Positions 1-14,400 of a stretch of DNA of 64,000 nucleotides are shown piece after piece; the first letter of the stretch is position 1, and every line of letters begins with the position of its first letter. The notes below the pieces were generated by a model, which ran no database searches, was not told where the DNA came from, and saw only the letters and a list, made by a program, of their open reading frames with translations. This DNA is from Mytilus galloprovincialis (lineage: Eukaryota; Mollusca; Bivalvia; Mytilida; Mytilidae). The stretch lies in the NCBI RefSeq assembly GCF_965363235.1, contig NC_134840.1, positions 60,382,793 to 60,446,792 on the forward strand, written 5' to 3'. Both the position numbers and the translations under genes were made by a program.

Positions 1-2452
1 AAAAAAAAATTAAAGAAAAATATATATAAATGTTCCAAAGAAAAAAACCTTCTGTAAACAGAATAAATGTTATATGAAACACAAAATTGTCCCACATGAT
101 AGTCTTTACTTTAGTTGACAGAGAGAACTTAAAAACTAATTTGTCTTAGGTTGTAATAAAAAAATTCCTAGATTCTCCATTTTCCTGAAAGATTACACAT
201 AAAAAAATACCTCCTTTTTTCCTCCCCAAATGAAAAAAAGTGGGCTTAAAGGATACAAAACAGATTACCCTGTGTTAGCAGTTGTACAAAAGTGCATACA
301 TTAAAATGAAGTACATAGTCAATATAATTTCCTTTCTTGAAAACTGTTTAATGCAGTTTTTACAAAGCAATCACTTTCCCCGGTTACCAGCAGAGTTTTT
401 ATTTGTACAGATAGCGGAAGCAAATTTAATGGACTAGTTATATAACTACATCCCTCCTTACTTTGGAAAAAGAATTCTGTAAAAAATTATAGATGCAGCC
501 AAATTTAAGTTTTGAAATAGTGTATAAAAATCAAAGTAGAACAATCTAACAAAAAAAATTCAGCCAGCACTTGTGTGGTCACATTATCTTTGTTTAAACT
601 TTTAAGTAATTTGTTTATATTAGATAAAAACAACAAAGAACACATTCAAAGAAAGAAAAACAGTATTGAAAATGATTGCATATGAATAATAAAGTGAATA
701 ATACTTCTAACAATAAAATATCTAAATAATAGTGCAATGTAAGGGGGTATTATTTTTATTTTTTTGGAAAAATGATTTGATAGTTTTGCCAAAATCTACA
801 AAAAAGCTTATAGGAAATGTGTACCTCATTGAACATATTGAGTTCATTGTCTACCTACTTCTATGAAACTCAGGTAATAATTTAAAAGTGGCTACTGAAG
901 CTGAGCACTATATTCAAAACAACTTTCTGGCAGTATTCAAATTAACTACTGGCATTGCATTAGTTACAGAAAACTAAAAATATGATAAGCACTTTTGTCC
1001 TTATCTAACAATCAATAAATAAATCACAATGTAGAAAAAAAATCAACAAGAAAGCATACACTCTCATACATTCAAACAATAATCACAACTCTTTCATCAT
1101 GTAAAAATATCAGCAAAATTTTATTTATTATTGATGTTTCGCCTGTTTTGTTATTTTCAATTTTCACAAAATCAACAATATAAATGGTGTACTATAAGTT
1201 TAAGCAAACAAACAGATTGAATTATTGGGTAGTTTTTCTTTGGTCAAACCTTTGCTGAATACACATCAGGAATGGTGACAATGTTCTTTACTAATGACTT
1301 TGTATCTGAAATTTGTTTATATTTTACATTTGTTTAGCCCATTTGACATCCTGTTCTAAGGGTTATGGTACTTCCATATTTTAAGACTCAATAAACAATT
1401 ACTGTCAAATTTTCATACAAATATGTACATGAAAACATTATAAACATCAGATGAAATTTTCTTTTCTTTATTCTCATATCAAAAATGCAGCAGTTCAAAA
1501 GTTAAAAAAAAACAACAAAAAAACAAGAATATAAATATCCTTAAGACATTATGCCTAATAACACTATCACATTCCCATGTTAAGGGAAACCCAAATTTGT
1601 TATATTTATCAAACAGTTAAGTTCGTAGTGAACATGGGCACTACCATTTAAGTTATAAATAACAAAATATTTTTATAACTTTCTCTTTTTATCACTTTAA
1701 TTTTGAAATGTTATGGTTTTTTCTTTTTAATTTACTAGACCAAAAAGTTAAAGCATATAGTTGTTTATATGTATCATGTCATCAGAGGCAAACATGATTA
1801 TAACAAATAACAAAAAGTTACTGACAAACACTTTAAGATATTATTACAAATAATTTATATACAAGATACAAGAATGCATTCTTGGGTTGAGTATTTTGAG
1901 AATAAGCTAAAGATCAACATTTTATACCTCAGTTCTACCTTCAAACAAGCTGTCATTTTTGGGACTAATACAAAGTAACTCAATAGTTATGATTCAAAAC
2001 TTATTTCTCTTATTACTATCAATAAATAAAGCGCCCTAAAGAATAAAACATGATCCTGATGAAAGTATGATAAACAACTTGTACATTGAAAATTCAACAA
2101 ATATGAATGATGATATCCAGTTTCATAAATTTATTCAAGACCCTCAATTTGTTTGAATTATGTTTGTTCATACATGCTGTAATCTAACATGAGGTAAAAA
2201 TTCATATACTTATAAGTTTTAATATTTTCATAAAATTTACATAAAGTAAAGCATCAAAAAGTAATATACAAAAATTAGAATTATTCACATAATGAATTTC
2301 TTTTTTATAATTTTAAATTTATATAATTTTTACATATAAGACTAGATGAAAAGGAATGTTTGGAATTGTTTGTTTAAACAAAGATATGTTTTATCAATCT
2401 TGTGTCATATTTGCACCCTTCATGTTAAGTTACTATCGCCACTGCATCCTTG
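1..2452 (-). other. LAMP 3' UTR / downstream flank
   Basis: No convincing coding sequence on either strand. The stretch is very AT-rich and continues the minus-strand LAMP gene beyond its stop codon, so at least part of it is probably 3' UTR. Minus-strand AATAAA hexamers occur, for example around 1120-1129, but none can be chosen as the real poly(A) site from sequence alone. The 3' end of the transcript may lie outside the window. Confidence 0.5.
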
Positions 2453-5400
2453 TTACACCTGTTCGTATCCAGACTGTCTACTCCTCTTACGACCAATAAG
2501 GTAAGCTATCAGCACTATTACAACCAATCCTGCTAAAGCAGCACCTACTGCGATGGGTACTACAGAGTTGGTGTCAGAGTCAGCGGAGCATTCTGATATA
2601 CCTGTAATAAGATTGATATGATAAGTATACTGTATGAATATTTATAGTGCAGAAATGAAATTTCCCAAAATTTGTTTTTGCAATTTTCCAAGTTATAAAG
2701 GGCCATAACTCTAAAACAACTAGTGACTAACTGCCCATATTTGACCTCTGTCTGCAAGTTTTGGTTGAAAGAATTGCACAAGTACATGTAATTCATAACA
2801 TTTGGATAAGGAAAACTTTAGTAATAGTGACAAATTGAAAAAAAATAGCAATTTTCCAAGTTATACAAGGCATAACTAGAACAGTAAGTTACTATTTCCA
2901 ATTTCTAACTTTGTCTGCAAGTTTTGGTTCTTAACATTGCGTTAAAGTTTCTTTAGATATTAGGCAAACTTAAGTGTGTGGAAACAAAATGTTTTTAATT
3001 TCCAAGTTATAAAGGGACATAACTCTATATCAGTCAATGACTCAATGCCAAAATTGGAACTCTGCAAGTTTTGGTTCTTAGAATTGTAAACCAGTTTCAA
3101 AAATTTGGATGAGCAATTTTTGAGTTAGAATGCCAGAAATGGAATATGGGACAGACAGACAGACAATCAAGGGTAAAACTTAATGCCCTCTTTGCATAGC
3201 GACAGGTATACATATCTATTGAAACCTTTTATAACAAATCAAAGACACAAAAAACATATTTATCAAAATTTCATTAGTTGAATACAAATCAAAAAAATCT
3301 AGAGGATTTTTACATAAAAGTCACCTTAAGATTCTTATTGCAAGTTATATAATTAAGTTATTTATTTACACACCAAACATTAAATTAATATTGATATATT
3401 CATTGCAAACATTATTATACATGGCAGAAAATTTTTCACATATTTAGAATAATTGGTATTCAAGTTAAACCTACCAGAACTTTTAAATTCTGTAATATTT
3501 TTTTGGAAGGCAGCATATTGCAAGTTGTATGTTCTGAAATTAACTCCCTGTATATCCAATTCACTTTTATCGTTACACTTGTAGCTTCCGTCTTTATCTG
3601 CAGCAAACTGACCCTTTGTAAATGTTTTCCTCACCATCAGGGTTTCTGTAAAAAAAGGTAGGTATAAGTAAAGATTGATCTGGACTATCAACATTTTTTA
3701 TAAAGCAGTCCATAGAATTTATAAAGGTTAAATGCCTTACTTTTCACACTTTACATTTGTTGAAGATTATACATGATAGCTATGAAAAGCCATTTTGATT
3801 GATAGGAACTTTGAATGTTATTTTAATTAAGGTAAGAAATTGCGGACTAGTATACATGACCAAATACTGTGTTGTTTTATGATGATAATCATGGAAAAGA
3901 ATTGCATTTCAGGAAAGCAGTTAACAAGTTTTATTAAATAAATTAATTGTTTCAAAGTAATATTTAAATAACTAAAACTTACAATATTATGAAATCCACC
4001 CCCTAACAAAATAAATAAATAAATGTATGCAACTAAAGTACTTGATTATATACTAGTATTTGCAGTTTCACTTTTCCCCAGATAGTAAACAATTATGACA
4101 TACAAACAGAGAAATAGAACTAAAAAAACAAAAACAAACAAGAATGTGTCCATAGTACACTGATGCCCATTCGCAATATCATTTTCTATTTTTAGTGGAC
4201 CGTGAAATTGGTGTAAAAACTCTATTTTGGCATTTAATTTAAAAAGATCATATCAAGGGCACAGGTATACTGAGTTTCAAGTTGATTGGACTTCAACTTC
4301 ATCAAAAACTACCTTGGCTAAAAACTTTAACCTGAAGCGAGACAAACAGACAGAAGGACAGACGGACGGAAGGACGAAAGGATGCACAGACCAGAAAACA
4401 TAATGCCCCTCTACTATCGTAGCTGGGGCATAAAAATAATTTTTCCCTCTTTGCAATGCCTAATAATCACTAGATACAACAATTTGGATGGGCTAATTAA
4501 TATGACATTGAGAAACATAGACTTCAATTGTCTGACCAAGATTGGCTCCCTTGGGAAAGTTCAAAATCAGGAACATGCCTTTTTTCCCTCATGTGGAAGT
4601 TCATAAATAAGTATTTTAGAGCTTTTTTACAATCATAATCATGACAAGAGATCAGAATAATACAGTTTAGTCTAAATTGTGAAAATTGGCAGGTAAAATA
4701 TTACTGGAAATAACACAAGAATTAAATGTGCTTTAAGAAAATGGAATATTTTGGACTCATCTTTATTTTAGTGGGAAACAATATTTTTATGGACTTCTTG
4801 CCAGGGTAAAGCTTAAGGTAAACCAGGAATTCAAATGTACAATCAAGTTAACAATTATTGTAGGCTTTTATGCATGATTAAACAAACCAGGAAATCAAAT
4901 ACCCACAAAAACTGCATTTTTCCTCAATCCATGAAAACTGATATCAGTGAAAACAATAAAACAAAAGTGTCTATTGAGGTCTATAGTATGTTTTTCAGTT
5001 ACTGAACATTTATCAGCTTTTATTTTAATTTTAAATTAAAATAAAAGCCGATAAATACCTTCCCTGTCAATTTCAGGAAACAATTCTTTATCTAAATTGA
5101 ATGTTATATCCACATCTGAGAAGTAATATCCAGTGTCAGATTTTGTAAAGGTCATCAGCATCTTGGATGTCTTATAAAATGTGACGGTCATGGTCTGTGT
5201 CATATTGGAAGCATCACAGTCTCCAGCATACTCTGTTTCGTTGTTTTTATCTTCTTTATTGATACCAAGTGTCTTTGTAACATTAACCTACAATATAATA
5301 TCTCAGATTAAGACTGAGTACCAGCCATTACCAAGTGTCTTTGTAACATTAACCTACAATATAATATCTCAGATTAAGACTGAGTACCAGACATTTCTCA

Positions 5401-8400
5401 TTATCTATTGATATATTCTCCTAGAGATTTCTATGAAATAAGTCAAAACTATATAAAATTTTATATGAAATAGTAAAAAATAGCTACGAATTTTCAAACT
5501 TTTTTTTACCATAAAAAGAATTTGAATATCCAAAGACAAAGGGAGGAAATGTCTGATTTTATTCAATTAACTTTGCGTGTGTTAATTTTTAACTAAACAA
5601 TTCAAAAGAAACCAAAAGATAATAAATTAATAAAGTTGCCATAAATTCATCAACTATGGACAAATGGTAGACCAAGGCATCAAACAACCTACATTGTACT
5701 TATTTTAGAATCTTAAATTAAATATCCTAGATTTCCATACTACTTACTTTATTGACTAGAACAGGTAAGGTGAATTCAATTCCTGCTTTGAACATGAGAC
5801 AAGTTCCATTTACATTGGCTGCTTTGTATGTGTTGACATCAGGTGCACCAGGTGCAGGAGTTGGATATACTGGCTGTGCAGGTGTTGTTGGCTTTGCTGG
5901 TGTTGTTACTGGTGCTTCTGATGTTGATTCATTAGTTGGTGGTTTTGTTGTTGGCTGAGTTGTTACTACTGGTGCCTCTGATGTAGATTCATTCGTTGGT
6001 GGTTTTGTTGTTGGCTCCGTAGGTGGTATTGTTGGTGCCTCTGATGTGGTTTCATTGTTTTTCTCTGTAGTTTGAACTGGTGGCTGTGATGTCATAGCTG
6101 CTTCTGTTGTAAGACCATCTATTGCTGTACAATCCTCAGCTGAAAAAGTTAAAAATATAAATTTTGTTAATTACAGCCAAACATGTTTATAAGTCACCCT
6201 CTGGATAAGAGAAAACTAACCTTATAAGAAAGGCGACCAATTGAATTGAGGTTTAAATACACATGCATCATATATATATTACAGAAAACAAGAAGATGAT
6301 GATTGATCATCATTGAAAAAGACACTTTTGCCTAAAAAGAGCAGAATTATGACCTTTATATTGATTGTATAATTACAGATGTTTTGGTAGAAAATTTGCA
6401 TCATAGATATTTATCAAGGAGCAACTGAGATCAACTCAGGTCTTTGGTTGGCTTTGAGTTGCTCAGTCTTCAGTTTTCTATGTTGAGTTTAGTGTACTGT
6501 TGTTTGTCTTTAAGTATTTTTTTGCCATGGCATTGTCAGTTTGAATATATCCCTTTCATTTGCCTTTGAAAAGATGGTATTTTTTGCCACTGTTTTACAG
6601 ATTTCTGTTGAGATATAGATAATTTAGATATAGAAAACATTCTCAAAGGTTGAATAACGTCAATGAGGGGTCAATCTCTCCTGGAGAGACCCATGTAAAA
6701 TACGACTTTCTTCTAGAATTTATATAAATCCTTGGCATCTTAGCTATAATATTTTTAACTTTTCATCAATGTTCATAACTTCTTAACACATATAAACAAG
6801 AATGTGTCCATAGTACATGGATGCCCCACTCCCTCTATCATTTTCTATGTTTAGTGGATCCTGCAAATGTGACCAAAACTAATTTTGCTTTAAAATTAGA
6901 AAGATTGTATCATAGGCAACATGTGTACGAAGTTTTTATTAGATTGGACTTCAACTTCATTAAAGACTTTAACCTGACCTGGAACATACAGACAGATGAC
7001 CAAGCAGACAGCCAAACAGACTGTAAACATGATGTCCCTAGATGTGGGCATAAAATTTTTTTTTTTATATATATTAAAGGAACTAGATTTCAGTTTATAT
7101 CTATCTATATATTCAACAGGATGTATTTTAATCATCCATATATTACACAAGTGATTAGATAATCTACCTGATGATCTATATAAATCATAAGTAAACAATC
7201 CTGATCAGTATTTATTCAGTCTATTTGCAATATTCATAAATAATTTATCTCATTTTAAATAATTTTCTGTCACACAATCAGCATGGACAGAGTAATATAT
7301 ATATTCAAAATTGTCATAACTGTTTAAATATGCATACATGACAGATACATCAACAGTGTACTAAATCATCAATAGTAGATGTATTACCTTAGTAACCACT
7401 ATATATCTATTAGAACGTTATACATATCAAACATTGTACAGGTATTAGTCAAGGGGACAGCTGTTGCAAATGTACTTAATTCAATGGTATACAATTATAA
7501 ATTGGATCAATAATATACAATAAATTGGGAAAAGTCTTTTACAAGCAAATATTTTATCTTAAAAGATTATCCTTTTTAACAAAAATTTGTAAAATGTCAT
7601 CTTCTGTGTAAAATTAATTTTTCTAACACTTTTAACAAAGAGGATAACTCATAATTACTTGGTTTTGGTTACTTAAATTTAGATTATATACTGAATTTGG
7701 CAAGTTAATAGTTACATGTAAAGACTTAAGTTTTGCACTTAACCAAAGTCACTCAAGCATGTAATGTAAATAATAGTCACCTAATGTAGCTGAAGACATT
7801 ATTCTATAAAAGAGAACTATATAAAAGAAATTTTTATGTGTATCACAACACATACATACATTGACTAAAATAAAAAAAAAAAAAAAAAAAAAAAATGATT
7901 TTCATTTTATCATGGAGAAGAACCTAATATATGACCTGCGTAAGATAGTATCAACCAAATGTGTGTTACCAAGATCCTGCAACACTAGCTATCATCATCA
8001 TTCTTCTTGTAATCAGAAGTAGGCAATAGACCACTTGAAAGTTCATTGCATTTCCATCAAAAACTTTGGTTTTAGTGGACATCATTCGTACGTTTAGGGG
8101 TATTGTCACTCTGTGCCCCATGTTGAGTGTGGGGATGCATGAATCATTTGGCAAATTAAATTCTTTTTATTGATATTCAGCACTGCTGAAATTGTGATAA
8201 AATACTTAGGGATGACATCAAAAGTTCAATGTAGGATAAAAAAAAACTTAATTCATATAGTTCTTTCATTGACCCCCCTCTTAACTTAATTTGGGAAAAA
8301 TTGATTGTTCCATAAGGATATATATAAAATCGATGCCAATTTACCCCCCCCCACCCAAACTATTTGAATTAAGTTTTATATCCTTCATTGATTTTTTTAT

Positions 8401-11400
8401 GTCGTCCTTTACAGAACAAATATCATTTCTTGTTAATCCTGCATGATGATGATCACAAAGACACTTTATGAAATTTAATAGAGCAGCGATACAGACATTC
8501 CCCCTTTATCAGGTAAATGACTTCACAAAGATGCAACAAACTTTTAAGGTGAAGGACACGATTGAAAGTGTTATACATGACTACATGTGAATGGTAGAAT
8601 ATTTTGACGATCCTTACCTGGAGAGTAAGAAGTACCAGTGACATTGAAAGCCTGGATCTTGACATCACTGATTGTCATAGAGAAATCATACACTTCGCCA
8701 TCTTTTCCTTCCACTGGATTAAATTTGATTACCCTAGGTTCTGTACATGTATAGGAAGCTGTCATTGTAGATAGTTTTGTACTGCTAACAGTTGTTGCAG
8801 TCTTTGGAACTGAAAAATACATATTTTAAAATAACAAACTAATTCATATTGTACTGCCTTTTAAATTTAGCTAAAATTCAATCTTGATCATTATATGGGC
8901 ATATCTAAGTTACAGGTAACAGTTGTGCAATGGAAAAAAAAGAATAAGGGGTACTATGGACATCTTAAAAAGCACTACACATACAAATGTAGTTCATAAC
9001 TAGTATATTAAAGGAACTATGCAGCTAACATCAGATAAATTAACATAATAAGGTATCATATGGATAGACACCTTTGGAATCAAAATATAACAAAAGTTTG
9101 TGTCAAAGGCTCATTTCTAAAAATTGAAATTTTCAACAGAGTAAAAACTTTCAATTGGCTAATTAGAATAACCATGCATGAAATCAAGTATCCACAAACA
9201 TACTATTTTTCAAAAATCAAAGAAAATCCAAAAAATTTGCAGGAAGACAAAATATTAAGGTGAAAAAAATTAACTATTCAGACTGTTTATCATGATCTCA
9301 ATTGCCTTTAAATTCGTTCACCTGGTCAAAAAGTCTTATGTAATTTGATTGTCAATCTGCATCTGAAAAAAATTGTAACCACACAAGTGAACAAATGTAC
9401 ATCTAATACTTGAACTTGTTCACATAAAAAGTAAAATGAAAAAATAAATGATTCATAACTTATAACATACCATTATCACCATTATTGAATATGGAATCTG
9501 GCATGAAAGTGAGGGTAAGATCCATAATCACATTAGAATCTGCTCCTAGTGTGAATTTAAAGTCTAAATTCCCCTTAACACCAGATGCAAAAGTAAGATC
9601 TACACTGGATACTGTCTCTTTACACTCTCCACCGCCCAAAGCACCACCATCTAGTGTTGATTCTGCTTTCATCTGAAAAATATAAATAAAAAATAGAGCA
9701 CAAAATGCATTTAAGGTACATTTTGTACAATCTAGATCTGATGTCCTCCACTCTCTAGGAATGTAACTGTCTCTCACCGGATTCTACTTTGATTTTGGAA
9801 ATCATGTAAAGATAGATTAAAATTATAACAGATACCCTTATTATGATTGAGATCAAATTTGGTTTAATATTGGCCTCGTAAGTTAATAAAAATTTCTTGT
9901 GGCCATTTTTAACAGTAAATCATTAACAAGTACCATAGCAAAACTTTATCAGCACCTCATAAAAACATTAATGACATGTTTGATTTCATTCGATACAGGC
10001 CAGTGCACCTCTAGAAGAAGCATTTGTATGTATTTCCTATAAGCATGATAAGGTCTTATGTTTGAGGGAGTTCTCTGCTTGCTGCCATTGTGGATGAGGA
10101 TCAGCTTCAAAGGAACAACACCTCACTAGAAACATTCATGATTTGCCATGTTTGTTTCAATCCATTCAGTGGTTCTCTATAAGAATAAAAATGTATGTAC
10201 TATCCATAGGGTCCTATTTAAACATAGCCCCCATGGATCAGCTACAAAGTAACAACACTTGGTCAGCACCTCATCAGGAACATTCATGCCATGTTTGGTT
10301 ATATTCTATTCAGTGGTTGTTTAAATAGAAAACATTTGTATGTATTGTCAATAGTGTCCTATGCTAAACAAAGTCCTCGCTGGCGCCTGGCGGCCACCCT
10401 TGATTATGGTTCGGCTTCAGAGTAACAACACTTGGTCATCACCTCAAAAAGAACATTCAAGCCATGTTTGGTTTCATTACATTTAGTGGTTCTCTGAAAA
10501 AAGACATTTGTATGTATTTCCAATAGGGTCCTGTGTTGACTAAATCCACCACTGGCAGCCATCTTGGATGATGGATCTGCTTCAAAGTAACAACACTTGG
10601 TCAACTCATAAAAAGGAACATTCATGTCATGTTTGGTTTCATTCAATTAAGTGGTTCTCTAAAAGAAGACATTTGTATGTATTGTCTATAGGGTCCTATG
10701 TTAAACTAAGCATCTTGGTGGCCATCATGGATTACAGATTGACTTTAAAGTAACAACACTTTGTCAGTACATTTAAAGGAACATTCAAGCCATATTTGGT
10801 TTCATTACATTCAGTGGTTCTCTAAGAAGAAATAATTTGCATGTATTGAATTGTCCATAGGGCCCTATGTTTAACAAAGTCAATCACTCATAAGAAACAA
10901 TTTTACATTTATCATGTTTACGCCAAGTTTGGTTTCCTTCCATTCAGTGCTTCTCAAGAAGAAGTTCAATGTGTAAAAAGTGAAGGACGACAGATGCCAA
11001 GTGATGAGAAAAGCTCATGTGAGCTAAAAAGAAGAAAACATTAATATATTACGTCTGATTTTAATAAAATTGAGAATGGAAATGGGGAATGTGTCAAAGA
11101 GACAACAACCCGACCAAATAAAAAACAACAGCAGAGGGTCACCAACAGGTCTTCAATGTAGCGAGAAATTCCCGCACCCGGAGGCGTCCTTCAGCTGGCC
11201 CCTAAACAAATATATACTAGTCCAGTGATAATGAACGCCATACTAATTTCCAAATTGTACACAAGAAACTAAAATTAAAATAATACAAGACTAACAAAGG
11301 CCAGAGGCTCCTAACCCGAATAATTCAGTCGTTATATTCCGCTGATCTACGAAGGCTACATTAACGCCTGAACGTCTTCCTCGATCAAGATCGTCAACCG

Positions 11401-14400
11401 GAATTTTCACATCGCTTTGCAATATGGGAATTTTGATTTAAACTGGCAGCTAAAGAAGGAGGAGTTCCGGATGTTAATTGATGTAAACTGATGTTAATTG
11501 ATGTTTATTAATTATTATCGGATTTGTGTTAATTGAACACACGTGTTTGGTAAGACAATTACAAGAGAGTTGCGCAGACTCATTATCCTGATCGCCGCTG
11601 ATTGGCTCTCTATCACAGAGAGCAGCCGACGCGGCCAATGATCACAAAGAGTTCAAGCCCTCGTGTGGGAGAAAATCGGACACGGAAAGGGCTTGAATTA
11701 TTCGAGTTAAGAGGCTCCTGACTTGGGACAGGCGCAAAAATGCGGCGGGGTTAAACATGTTTGTGAGATCTCAACCCTCCCCCTATACCTCTGACCAATG
11801 TAGAAAAGTAAACGCATAACAATACGCACATTAAAATTCAGTTCAAGAGAAGTCCGAGTCTGATGTCAGAAGATGTAACCAAAGAAAATAAACAAAATGA
11901 CAATAATGCATAAATAACAACAGACTACTAGCAGTTAACTGACATGCCAGCTCCAGACTTCAATTAAACTGACTGAAAGATTATGATTTCATCATATGAA
12001 CATCAGGCACAATCCTTCCCGTTAGGGGTTTAGTATCATACCATCATAACATATATGAGAAGAACATAACCCGTGTCATGCCAACAACTGTTTTTAAAAA
12101 AATAAATGTGTTTAGTTCCGATGCAAAGACCTTATTAATGACTCAATATTAACGCCAAAATATGCAATCTTTAATGACTTGACAACAGTATCGTAATTAT
12201 ATCCCTTCTTATAAGTCTATTCAAAGGTTTTGTAAGTTTCTGAGGTGAATACTGACACCTTTGTGCTTTATAAAGAATATTTCCATAAAAAATTGGATGT
12301 GAAATACCTGAACGTATTAGAAGTCTGCATGTTGAGCTATATTTACGAATGATGTCTTTATACCGATGATAAAATTTAGTAAATGTTTTGACTAGTTTGT
12401 GATATCGAAAACCCAATGCATTATTGTATGTTTGTACAAAAGTACTTCATTGTGCATGTAAGCAATGAAACGGTAGTAAAGCTCTTAAACTTTTTGGTTC
12501 TTTTACATACTAAAGCTTCCTAAAGGTTGGGTTATGAGCATTCCTCCTTAAAAGTAAAATCCAGACTAGTGCATTTAAAGCTTTAAATTTATATACTTTT
12601 ATACATATACTTACACTTGAATTGCTCTTTAACAAAAGAGTAAGATTAGCATTCATGTCCATCATAATACATGGTTTTTTTGGATCAGGATATCGAACCT
12701 GTTTAGCACTACACCCTTCAAACAAAATAAAAAGAAATGTATGAAAATGCAATGTATAGTATAAATCAAATAAAAATCCAAGGTTAATTAGGAGATAATC
12801 TAAAAAGATTCAGTAGATTGCAAGGACTTCAAACGGCATGTAATTGAATTAAGTGTGAGAGAATTCAGTTAAAAGTAAAAAATTATCTTATTTACATGTA
12901 CATGTACCTGAAATTATCAACCATTTGATAGGTAGATGTTTCACATGCAGTTGATGAGCTTTCATTCAACAGCAATGTTCATAACAAAAGCTAGCTGCTG
13001 AACTGTAGCTCTTAGGTGCTTTTGACATGTTTTGACTATTTGGAACCATATGGATTTGGAGGGTTTTTCAGGGGCCTCGGGCCACTCATTTCATGGGGAA
13101 AATTTGGTTGATTATATAGGGAATCACTGACGCATGACTGGACCGGGCCCCCTCTTATGAAAAATTTCTGGATCTGCCACTGGGATAGATTGTATTGTGC
13201 TTCAATGTACTGTGAATTCATTTTATTTCATAAACACCAATTTTCATGGAATAAGGGAAATATTTAGTTTCCTGGGTATTTTATTTTGTTGTATCACCAA
13301 AATATGTACAGAAAACTATGCTAAATGTGTACTTTGTCTATATTTTCAATTGGTGGTTAACCTATACCCATGAAAAATTGTATCCCATGAAAAATAATGA
13401 ATTTACATTAAATAATAAGGGAACAGATAGTAGGACAGAACACTTCAAAACAGACATTCAAATATTTTTGCATACATGTATAATTTCAGTCAATGGGTTT
13501 CTTCAGGACTGTGAAATCAATTTCCTTCATATCGACCTTGTAAATCAATACTGTTAGAGTCTGTAGTGCTTGTGTCATCCTATCCAACATCTAAAATAGC
13601 TAACCAAAGAAACAAAAGTTGATAGTACCAATTTTCATAATATTGGAACACTACAGAGGAAGATTTAGGGGAACTTTTGTGGGAAAATTTGGGTAACTTT
13701 TAATAGGGAATCAGTCTGAGGCATGACTGAAGTTAGTGAGCCTCCCTTATGAAAATTTCTGGATCTGCCACTGCTCTCAAGAACATCAATTTATTTACCA
13801 AATTTAAAATAATACAAACCTATTAATTTTGTCTAATCACTCATTGAAATATTGTAGTAAGTACAGTTTTGTACTAGGAAAAACAATGCATGTTTGTTCA
13901 ATCATTACTATATTGTTTTCCCTGAATATTTCAGTGTTCACTATGGTATATTCTTCTTATAAAAATGTAAAATTTGAAGATTTCTATTATATAAAAGAAT
14001 TTGTTCTTGTCAATTCAGGAAGTAAATATCATATAGTAAAGATGATACATGACACTTTTTTTATCCTAAATTTGATAATCCAAAGAAGGTGTAAAGGGGA
14101 TATCTTCGTTGAAGAATGCGAAATTAAATTGCCATTTCAGGATGACTGCCTTGCACATTGATCTTTTTACAGATTTCACGAAACATGGTGAATAACAAAC
14201 CTTTTTCACGGCTGCACGTGAAATAAAAATGGCAAAACATATTGCACGAAAATATCCCTTTATCACCCTCTCCAAATAGTATATATAAAAAAAAAAAAAA
14301 GCTATCAAATGGCATCCTAATGTCACACTATCACAAGAAATTATCAAGTTTGATATGAATATTTGCATTTGGAAAGTTGTCTTTAGCTTCTTCAAACATC

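Noticed and set aside
5752-5958. Plus-strand open frame opposite LAMP exon 5
   Set aside because: It is the antisense shadow of the Thr/Pro-rich hinge exon.
9060-9263. 67-codon plus frame in LAMP intron 3
   Set aside because: Composition is that of AT-rich intron sequence; no homology recognised and no splice context.
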